From NCBI GenBank assembly GCA_026770025.1, contig JAMXDE010000038.1:372001-436000 (forward strand): a DNA stretch of 64,000 nt, read 5' to 3'. Shown in pieces: positions 58,301 through 64,000 of the stretch. Each line of letters opens with the position of its first letter. Position 1 is the first letter of the stretch. Origin of the DNA: Craspedostauros australis (Eukaryota > Bacillariophyta > Bacillariophyceae > Mastogloiales > Achnanthaceae). The position numbers were made by a program, and so were the translations under genes. The notes beneath the pieces were generated by a model. That model made no database searches. It was not told where the DNA came from and saw nothing but the letters and a program-made list of their open reading frames with translations.

Positions 58301-59687
58301 GGTAAAGAAGTATAAGGGACGGTGGTGCTGCAGAGGCGACATGATGACTGAAACGGAAGCAACTTACGCTCCGGTCGTTGCCTGGTCCTCTGTTCGCGTC
58401 TTTCTCATCCTTTCCATTTTGCTTCGCTGGGTCACGACGTCAATTGATTTCTCAAACGCCTTCGTACAAGCCGACATCCATCGTCCGGTATACCTACACC
58501 TTCCACGCGGATTCCGATCAACCAACGGACCCGATACATGCCTCAAGCTGATCAAAAGCCTCTACGGGTTAACTATAGCTCCCAAGCTATGGTACCAACA
58601 CCTTGTACGTGCTCTCCTCGCGGAAGGATTCCACGCGTGTGATCAAGAACGGTGCCTGTTCATGCGCGATGGAATGATGATCGTCCTCTATGTGGACGAT
58701 GCCGGCATTGCCTCGCGCACGGAAGAAGAAGCGGACGCATTCATTGAGTCCATGCGTAAGCGCGGATTCGATCTCACACGAGAAGGCACCTTCACGGAAT
58801 TTCTGGGAATATCGCTGCACAGAGATCCCAAGAACAACACCATCCACCTCAAACAAACCGGCCTCATCAACAAAATCATCGACGCTACAGGCATGCAGAA
58901 CTGCAAACCCAACGTGACACCTACAACACAACTTGCCCTTGGAGCATCAATAGACCAACCTCCGATGAAGGAGGCATGGAACTACCGCTCCGTCGTTGGC
59001 ATGCTACTATACCTGACCACGAATACACGCCCCGACCTGGCTTTCGCCGTCTCTCAAGTGGCGCGATTCAGCAACGACCCTCGCCAGCCACACGCAAAGG
59101 CAATCAAAATGATAGTGCGCTACCTTCGTCACACCAACACCATGGGAACCATCGTGCGCCCGACGGGTCAACTCAACCTGGAGTGTTACGTTGATGCCGA
59201 TTTCGCAGGCCTGTACAAGCGCGAGGCCGACGACTCCCCAAATGCAGTACGTTCCCGCACAGGGTATGTCATCATCCTCGGCGGCTGCCCACTTGTGTGG
59301 AAATCGAAGCTGCAGACGGAAATCGCCTTATCCACAATGGAATCGGAGTACGCCGCGCTGTCTCTCGCTATGCGCGCCCTCATCCCGATGCAACAACTTA
59401 TCAACGAAGTGAAAGCATCAACCAGCCTCATCCAATCGCTGCAAACCAACATCCAATGCACCGTGTTTGAGGACAACGAGGCGTGTATCTCCCTGGCAAC
59501 GAATCACAAGGTCACGGCACGAACCAAGCACTTCCTAACCAAGTGGCACTTCTTCTGGCACTGGGTCAAGGAGGGTTTCATTCGGATCCTTCACGTGCCG
59601 ACACCCAACCAAATTGCCGACATCTTCACTAAGGGCCTCGCGCGGGACGCATTCGAGCGTCTACGCCGTATGCTCATGGGGTGGTGA
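52383..59687 (+). CDS. Element B Gag-Pol polyprotein with two extra regions
   Basis: 2434 residues. Gag (about 1-500) is followed by a Zn-binding-like motif WCAKCRHWRISHGTAGH (CX2CX6HX4H, near 518). A hydrophobic region at about 572-625 has two probable membrane segments (FLLLCAAQITLLGIEC and VVSIMMWMTTAIVLFALH). Protease VWDTGASICVT lies near 818. The HHCC integrase zinc domain is at about 979-1025 (HYRLGH...CPLCAAC). The integrase core has D (SVDHFVG, 1062), D (YLSDNATTF, 1135) and E (GVAERSIRTI, 1171). A long spacer at about 1350-1910 contains a Pro/Thr-rich part, a coiled-coil-like part and an apparently folded segment (about 1692-1825). Reverse transcriptase starts near 1950 with SIDFSNAFVQAD and LYVDDAGIA (2102). 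RNase H has YVDADFAGL (2268) and STMESEYAAL. The frame is intact from the first ATG (accATGag). Confidence 0.9.
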   Translation: MSAQGEDTSISSEERRLEAFVERLNQQAAQALRDLNESRISRGAAPIPPQQRDQTAAGQGEGETAQDNDGDANNPPNLGEAEGTTGREGNVGNQTGSTGGGFPFDADEDPIGPETTYVAYESEDKPEKPIMGGLTKAGRHWVPWTGGKPNVEWTGLAEDAATSYDSSQQQRVLHNGSDSKNQPEREKGIRPRFRIGDNRQRMLRLLKDHMSTAGLISMTYMRSNEHPDEMVCVLDAPGSTTIGQATDHHDVYRHLWDRYDKQNNASAARFLRDSLDPDLEDRLMNRIKPKYQQDFNVIFTELIKSITSSSLDKYARLQEKVRKTTPQKFQGENIQAMADALRIMCKELQDADQFEISLLRTMTDNFFMAGGRTTSGERYRHRILDISDRLRRLIEDKSLKTYERAEPHLLCEDLTWMDICSVAEDAYLDELQGNSWHANRHSCDRNTPRMHANHSSTTKEARLLEQNKGGKRMNAKGKQTNKKTQQKKDPWITTPPRKGEPQQKLMNNKTFHWCAKCRHWRISHGTAGHIDDFKHKPNSPQLEIDHAAWTCLSAEAHANERTWWTAVWNLFTTVETINIITGTFLLLCAAQITLLGIECGWHVVSIMMWMTTAIVLFALHTNVPRQYQPTPMRTIRQVNTWRKKQNKSNRARPRFYHYPATPSNDLYDSLFGNGDFRRFLLHKRSNAKHHVPRHAPCANHQHETRRARRFRKHQNSCRARNKMNPARPPNRHTKHHCDLYHLRTPTRFKRGSHTDPSEHQSLRHNGNTREAQLHGNTGVSLITNAYHTLATTFGFQHAFAAPHKVEGIIPQDGSFDVVWDTGASICVTNDINDFVGPTSAPTSPTFLNGFLRRTKVKTKGRVEWSILDVSGNPRSLSLPAFYVPESSVKLISTACLLSEYKGENIVVEANNIQLSGIPGNNERGPIIAHNKKSNNLPTSCAYRTGDLTELPTALTTTITSVAQQNQNLTQPQKELLKWHYRLGHLSFRRVQFLLRSGALVNTEASRKMQTAAARVRECPLCAACQFGKQHRRTTPGTTQHAVQDRQGVIKTDHLFPGQQVSVDHFVGRTLGRLFTGRGKSDASEMYKGGAMFVDHASGYIHVEPVASLTTHATLEAKERFESMCRDVGVPVRSYLSDNATTFTSPDYAEHLKQFHQVHRFAGVGAHHHNGVAERSIRTIISMARTMMMHQSIHWPTMFDAQHWPMAVVHAAYVHNRVPNAATGLTPLDILSRTRMPLKQLHNLHVWGSPVYVLNKALGDGRKIPRWEPCGERYVNMGLSARHASTVPLVLSPRTGSITPQFHVVFDDWFATIATDPVDLPDYNSTEWAHMFGDTTYQIPFDDDDVIAMEERDIEREDEADHQRFLPSHDDDPPAKLLPETPNTRTPIVSEQNSPTHILRQPVTSHTKTDATPIDQVQPPQQINRSPTTTDINKPIPPMPSTEGAREDPASHAEPLPPTEGVVNDNSDDDIQPPIDSPPTSPLRKPITAQTEQPTTKKVKTPPLRRSERINKRTPRERRTVERLTYDTLGGKVVWADDVTQPSETSANVTTIATSEPSKDQAMEDMKHALQTCRATLQRYTTHTNEMVTQKVHDLVRDADSMLRNLATLDTTELTWEERHWAQGDLEMERMLRIQQLEIRARMRKEQEEAEASKGTPTNEHHILMMSNHSDSSSEDDDPLPGTTMRPIDIGHLWPHHVNITRHIGHYFDHVVQFRFPTEAARSQCVYYAIRRFVDAVEEMLETGEYHLPVSYFGFIPRTQGQRYTLERAIAAMENGLRPPDEDERVQDFMRRTGFAWHLITHDERFEIGILHLHIQLGVAPEVPPTIMAPPSEFEPAEHRAPAPTNAHFSQQHENDETDEHYAMAATLEHDGDDHTDHRAFITYDLLNFFTTGGDLSISDRHVSYKASKADPDTLSFSEAMNDDNKQEWMAAAHKEIHDLTKKGTWIEVPKSTATDRIFPGTWVFRRKRMPDGTVKKYKGRWCCRGDMMTETEATYAPVVAWSSVRVFLILSILLRWVTTSIDFSNAFVQADIHRPVYLHLPRGFRSTNGPDTCLKLIKSLYGLTIAPKLWYQHLVRALLAEGFHACDQERCLFMRDGMMIVLYVDDAGIASRTEEEADAFIESMRKRGFDLTREGTFTEFLGISLHRDPKNNTIHLKQTGLINKIIDATGMQNCKPNVTPTTQLALGASIDQPPMKEAWNYRSVVGMLLYLTTNTRPDLAFAVSQVARFSNDPRQPHAKAIKMIVRYLRHTNTMGTIVRPTGQLNLECYVDADFAGLYKREADDSPNAVRSRTGYVIILGGCPLVWKSKLQTEIALSTMESEYAALSLAMRALIPMQQLINEVKASTSLIQSLQTNIQCTVFEDNEACISLATNHKVTARTKHFLTKWHFFWHWVKEGFIRILHVPTPNQIADIFTKGLARDAFERLRRMLMGW

Positions 59688-59760
59688 GGGCATCACAAAT
59701 TGTGAACTGTTGATCGAACGATGGAGGTTTTTACTCCAGGGACATGCTTCGCACTACGCC

Positions 59761-59769
59761 GAGAGGGAG
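59761..59769 (+). promoter_or_regulatory. Element B polypurine tract
   Basis: The nonamer gagagggag immediately precedes the right LTR, the expected place for plus-strand priming. Confidence 0.65.
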
Positions 59770-60311
59770 AGTTGGGACAGACTTGGTCCGGGATCCACTC
59801 GGGACTCAATCGTCCTCGTTGCGTACACGGTACCCAGTATCCGAACCCGATACTGCCATGAAAGGCTACCGCACGCATGGTGTATAGTTGAACCACAATC
59901 CATGCTCTGCTCGTCCTCCAGCTCATGCAACTGCGCCACCTGTTCAGCTAACCATCTTGCAAATCCTGCAAGCATCTTGAAGCATATCCACACCCGTGGA
60001 TCAAGTACTGCTCTACGGATGGGGCTACTGAACAGCTGGGTATGTGCAGAACCATCACGACATGTTGCTGTACAACACAAACGGCTCAAGCATGATAGCA
60101 TGAACCCTGCCCTTTTACTCAATCGTCCTGTCAACAGTAAGCTTAACACATAAAACAAGCAATCAGAAACAATCTTACCAGTTTACCTTCAAGTCTACTA
60201 CAGTTACATCATCGTCTGATACAGCTTTGTTCTCAACATCAAACGGCGTCAAAACCGGTTGAAGGACAAACCATCCTCCTGACAACGTGCAGAAGACACG
60301 GAATACTAACT
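59770..60311 (+). repeat. Element B 3' LTR
   Basis: 542 bp, about 98% identical to 51486-52027 by eye, ending ...actaact. Confidence 0.85.
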
Positions 60312-60316
60312 GTCTG
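60312..60316. repeat. Target-site duplication of element B, right copy
   Basis: The pentamer gtctg, matching 51481-51485. Confidence 0.75.
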
Positions 60317-60567
60317 GTACGTTTGTCCATAAAGGACAACCCATGTCACACCCTTAAGTGGTGTGGGATGGCACGATCGCTCAAACCCAAATTCAGCGGA
60401 CACGCGACATCGTCTTAAGTAGAGCACGATTCGCGGGGCGGGACCCTGTCGGACCCCATCCCACCGACATCGAGTCACGCTTCAATCCCGCTCAAACATT
60501 CTGAGCAGTCAGATATACGACTAACTAGACTAAATATTTTCACGACTAATAGGAATACTAGTTTGAG
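60317..60567. other. Flank with two adjacent hairpins, right of element B
   Basis: Two consecutive inverted repeats are visible: ttgtcc-ataa-ggacaa at about 60325-60340 and cacaccc...ggtgtgg at about 60352-60371. The rest turns AT-rich towards 60567. No gene is seen. The AT-rich part could be intronic to the minus-strand Cys-rich gene. Confidence 0.5.
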
Positions 60568-62883
60568 CTAATAACATGCGTTAGTTCTGGTACATGACCC
60601 TGAGCTCCCCGTAATGATACCTCCATCAACAGAATCAGCGGTGCAAGCAAAACGACCGCTGCAGCATGAGCCATTGCACGCATTTGTCACTCCAGCCGCC
60701 CTCCCAGTGAAGAGCTTCTTGTCCTCGTTGGCGAACGCCAACAATGCGGTGGTCGCACTTTCTTCGTTCTTGATCTTATCAGAGCGTTCCTGCGCCACGT
60801 CCAACGCCACCGGCCGTGGAGGGTCTGCATCATTGCATCCAAAGATGCTCTTGATCATCTTGCTCTTCCCCTCATCAGTCAGAGCATCAACCATGGAGAC
60901 GAAGTCCGCGCATGTGACTATTGCACCATCGCACAATACATCACCAGTGATGAGATTGAACATTGATGTGTCGTCACCCGGTGTTGAGAGACATGCAACA
61001 GTCAAGGATGCCAGGGGAGAGTTGGATATCTTGTTCTTGCAGGCTCTTGCGAAGGCTGTGAGGTTGGAGCTGTCGTCGGAGCCGATGTTGGGGCCGATGT
61101 GGGATTCGATGTGGGAGCTGACATCGGAGCCGATGTTGGAGCTGCTGTTGGAGCTGTTGGGGCTGATGTGGGAGCTGACGCGAGAGGTGTGGAGAAAGGG
61201 GTGGGGGAAAGGTCGGGCAGTCTGTGGGCAAAATGTTTTTTCCAATACAGCACTCCTCCACCTTGTCACCAGTAGGATTGTCCCCGGAGCTGCTGCCTCC
61301 CTTTGGGCAGGCTCCATCGACATCGCTCATGATGTAAACTTCATTGGATTTGCACTCCGTCTTCGTCATGTATCCTCTGCAGCTATCAACACTGCCACAT
61401 CCACCAGGAGGGACGACGAGGTCGGTTCTCATCCTGTCACCGAAGCCCATCTTCTCGCATGACTCATCGGTGGCGCAACCACCAGTGCCAATGGTCAGGC
61501 TGCCTGCATACTTGCCAGCAGTACCATAGTTGACAGCGGGATTCGCATTCTTGCAGGCATTGCTGCCGACGCACGCATTCGCCCCGATGTCGATGTGGCT
61601 GTGGAAGCGATATGATGGTGCTGATTGCTCCACACGACGGCCAGCGGAGTTGCATGCGTCGGATCCAATGCATGCGCCGGTCTGAATGGCGACATCACCA
61701 TGAGAGCGGCGTCCCACTCCCTCACAAGATTGAGGGGTGGTGCATGCCATCTCACCGACGAAGGTGACTCCTGTGATGGACAGGTTGATCTCGTTCTCAT
61801 TCATCAACTCGCATGCACTCGCGCCAGTGCAGGAGGAATCGAGGATGAGGGGATTGGGTCCCATTTCTTTGCATGCTCTGTCGCTGGTGCAGGCAGTGGT
61901 GGCGATGGTCATGAATGGAGGGGAGTTGGAGGCGGAACCGGTGACTGAAGTGCATCCCGAGGGTCTTTGGCAGCAAGAATTGGTGGCAGGCGGCGACTGT
62001 GCCATTCCAATGATTATGCACGCCTCCTCCATTGCATCCGCTCGTTCGATGATGAGAATTGGGTTGGTGGCAACGATTAACGCCAATTGGCCTGCGAGAA
62101 TGTCATCCGAGCGTACTTGATGAAGAGCTTGCGAGCGGCTCCTTTGCCGAGGTCTCCTGTGCATCCAAACAAGTTCTGTAGTTACTCTGATTCCTTGACG
62201 GCGGTGATAGCCTCGCGGCAGGATGGCTTGGTGGCATCGCAGATGATGGTGTTGGCACGGACTTCTTGTGGTGAGAGGGCGGTGATGCCAACTGGCTGGC
62301 AAACGACCTCGATGGTGGAATCGAAGACAGTTGGGGGAGCTGATGGTTTGGCAGTCGGTAGGAGAGTAGGCTGGGAGGTCAGCAGCGCGGTTGGCTGGGT
62401 GACAGGGCGCATTGAAGGCGTGCCAGACGGCGACGCAATTGGCGGAGGAGTCTCCTTGTTGGTAGGTGAAGAGGTTGGGATGAGAGCAACGGAGGTTGAC
62501 GGCATGAGCGTCAGAGGGGCGGATTCATCCGCAACGCCGCAACCGTCGCTGTCGTCGTCGCTGTCGTTGGCGTTGGTGTTCTTGTTCATCTTCTTTGCCT
62601 TGGTTTCACCTTCGTCGAAGTTACCATCGTTGTTGAGAACGGAGGCCTTGCGCATGCGGTTGGCCCACAAGGCGACATGCATCTCGCCACATGCGTCCAT
62701 GGTCTCGGCTGAGGTCCCATCTCTGGCCGCATCCGTGACTGCGTCCGCGGCCGTATCCGCGACCACATTCGCGTACTAATCCGCCTGATTATCCACGTGC
62801 TTGTCTCCTCGGAGACCAGCTTCGGCCATTGCCGAGTTGGCGAAGATGGCAGCGCTGATGATGACTGCTTTGATGTACATCAT
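60568..62883 (-). pseudogene. Cys-rich secreted repeat protein, multiply disrupted
   Basis: An ATG at 62883 starts a good signal peptide (MMYIKAVIISAAIFANSAMA). The frame then meets TAG at 62778-62776 and continues open afterwards with an Ala/Asp-rich segment, Pro/Thr/Ser linkers (TSQPTLLPTAKPSAPPT) and a domain IICDATKPSCREAI. A second in-frame TAA lies at 62184-62182, just before LFGCTGDLGKGAARKLF. The frame must shift near 62105 to reach the long Cys-repeat body (ACTSDRACKEMG, SCTGASACELM, ACIGSDACNSAG, ACVGSNACKNAN, GGCATDESCEKMG). It shifts again near 61200 into an APTSAPT repeat and near 61060 into a second copy of the VLCDGAIVTCADF...IFGCNDAD module, ending at 60568. Two stops plus at least three frame changes indicate a pseudogene. 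Several unrecognised introns or assembly errors could explain some of them. Confidence 0.65.
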
Positions 62884-64000
62884 GGTTGCTCGATGTTTCT
62901 TGGTTGTTGGTTGTTGGTTGTTGGTTGTTGGCTCCTAGATAGACGTCGATGGACGTCATCGGACGATGGTCGCTTGTCGACGGTCGATGGTCGATGCTTT
63001 TGACGACTCGGTTGGATTTCTGAGATGAAGAGTCGTGTTGATGGCTGTGTGAAATGATCTCGCAAGATCACCTCGCTTCTGTGCTGGATGTCGTGTGCTT
63101 TGTGTTGTGATGATTGCGTTGCGTATTGATGTGGTGGTTTTGATGCTGTGTAGACTCGGGTGAGTGAAGAGTATGGTACTCCATGCGACGCTGTCGTGGC
63201 GTGAGGAAGGCCAAAGCAGCTTCACAACTACTTGTAGTACGACTGTACCACCATTGTTGTGCCAATGCAGCATGGAGTAGAGTGCGCGTAGAGGTCGAAG
63301 CCTGCTTGGAGATAGAAGGCGGCACATTCGTACCCGCTACCAACGCAGGCAACGGGCGCAGGGATGCGAACGTTCTCCTTTGTGTGGTTTCCATAACTGT
63401 CCAACAAAACTCTTAGTCATCATTTGCGCACTGCAGCCAATCACAGCCACCCAACAATTTCTGAACGGATCCAGGCAAAACCAGACACGATTCGTCGCGG
63501 AATTGTGAATGGAAGAAATTGCATGTCGGATTGAATCGAGAAGTTGACGACCAAGTAGACTGGCAGGGTCCTCAGGTGTGATAGATAGTAGGGATGGAGA
63601 GGACTTGGCGGAGGCGACAATAACGCCGGTCGCGTAGTCGTAGAAGCAATAGCTCGAGAGAGTGTAAAGCGCAGATGCGTGAGGAACATCAGTCGTTGTC
63701 TGTCCATCTATCAATCTACTCTATGTACGAGTATGTACCTATGCTGATCTATTGGATGTTGGTAATGACGATGTGGGCAAAGAAGAAGAGCAATAGCAAT
63801 AGCATCAACATGAATATGAACATCAACATCAACGCCGACTGTTACATGGAAAGTGCTTGAGCTGCGCGACTGTCATCAAGAGTAGAGTTGAGCAAACTCA
63901 GGCAAGCTATGTAGGAAGGTAGAGGTCGTGAATCTTAGATCGACCAAGCCGTCCGCATCTTGCTTTGCTATCAGCAGCTTGGTCTGAGTTGCAGTGCATT
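62884..64000. other. Right-end intergenic; no gene supported
   Basis: Upstream of the Cys-rich locus is a (ttggttg)n run at about 62900-62931 and a gtcgatgg repeat at about 62941-62999. A minus-strand frame at 63337-63714 is hydrophobic in places (SSYCFYDYATGVIVASA) but starts from a non-ATG and has no recognisable motif. It might be an exon of a gene extending beyond the window. Confidence 0.35.

Larger units (their letters stand above)
51486..60311 (+). mobile_element. Element B: large Copia-type LTR retrotransposon
   Basis: 8826 bp on the plus strand. It has two LTRs of exactly 542 bp (51486-52027 and 59770-60311) differing at about 12 positions (2.2%), a 5-bp target duplication gtctg, a TGG-type primer site directly after the left LTR, a purine tract before the right LTR and a single 2434-codon frame. 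Domain order protease, integrase, reverse transcriptase, RNase H makes it Copia-type. By LTR divergence it is older than element A, yet the polyprotein frame is uninterrupted. It is unusually long for the group. The extra length is in the region before the protease and in a long spacer between integrase and reverse transcriptase. LTR ends read agtt...aact rather than TG...CA. Confidence 0.9.

Noticed and set aside
62110-62184. A 94-base intron running from GTAACT to CTCGCAG that would remove the TAA in the Cys-rich locus
   Set aside because: The splice does not bring the flanking frames into register, and it would delete a segment (LFGCTGDLGKGAARK) that matches the paralogous module.
63337-63714. 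Possible small gene at the right end
   Set aside because: Non-ATG start, no family resemblance, and two overlapping minus-strand frames compete.
1-64000. tRNA, rRNA, snRNA genes and CRISPR arrays
   Set aside because: I looked for T-arm (GGTTCRA..CC) signatures, 5S and U-RNA core motifs and regularly spaced repeats, and saw none that held up.

Overview
The window is nuclear DNA of a eukaryote with GT-AG introns of about 230-460 bp. It is most likely a diatom or close stramenopile. Three things point there. At least two proteins start with a signal peptide ending in an 'AAF' cleavage motif followed by a Ser/Lys-rich transit-like stretch, the bipartite presequence of complex red-lineage plastids. 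There are two large Copia-type LTR retrotransposons with diatom-like polyproteins. There is also a family of single-pass LRR proteins with acidic cytoplasmic N-termini, 'PSSQPT' linkers and Cys-rich C-termini. No bacterial, viral or CRISPR locus is visible.

Layout, left half. 1-7677 holds an LRR-TM gene running off the left edge, a plastid mTERF-like gene, a retroelement gag-like fragment and a complete two-exon LRR-TM gene. 8784-15068 holds three plus-strand enzyme genes: a FAD amine oxidase, an MSS51 C-domain protein and molybdenum cofactor sulfurase with an unusual membrane-spanning N-terminal extension. 15476-25129 holds a tandem pair of LRR/F-box-like paralogues split by an intact Copia element (element A, 17584-23004, minus strand, identical 290-bp LTRs, 5-bp target duplication). 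25428-32012 holds housekeeping genes: argininosuccinate synthase, PEX19, FCF2 and a PhyH-type dioxygenase.

Layout, right half. 33060-36950 is a large AAA-ATPase. A 269-bp repeat occurs twice (32507 and 40483) and ends in a start codon followed by a splice donor. Then come a 5'-truncated DUF1501 gene, a plastid cold-shock protein (two exons), a NUDT6-like Nudix hydrolase (two exons), a third LRR-TM gene and an FBXO21-like F-box/transglutaminase-fold protein. 50609-62883 is a Cys-rich secreted-protein locus, partly pseudogenised, with an 8.8-kb Copia element (element B, 51486-60311, 542-bp LTRs differing by about 12 bases) in the middle. The last kilobase has no supported gene.

The most notable observation concerns element A. 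The 18 bases just inside its 5' LTR, where a primer-binding site belongs, are perfectly complementary to a segment inside the LTR itself, and no tRNA-type site is visible. The polyprotein stop codon in the 3' LTR lies at that same LTR segment. This is the arrangement expected for Tf1-like self-primed reverse transcription, here in a Copia-type element. Element B, by contrast, has a site resembling the complement of an initiator-tRNA 3' end. Element B also carries two hydrophobic segments before its protease and roughly 560 extra residues between integrase and reverse transcriptase. All intron borders were read by eye from consensus sites and reading-frame continuity; no transcript evidence or database search was available.
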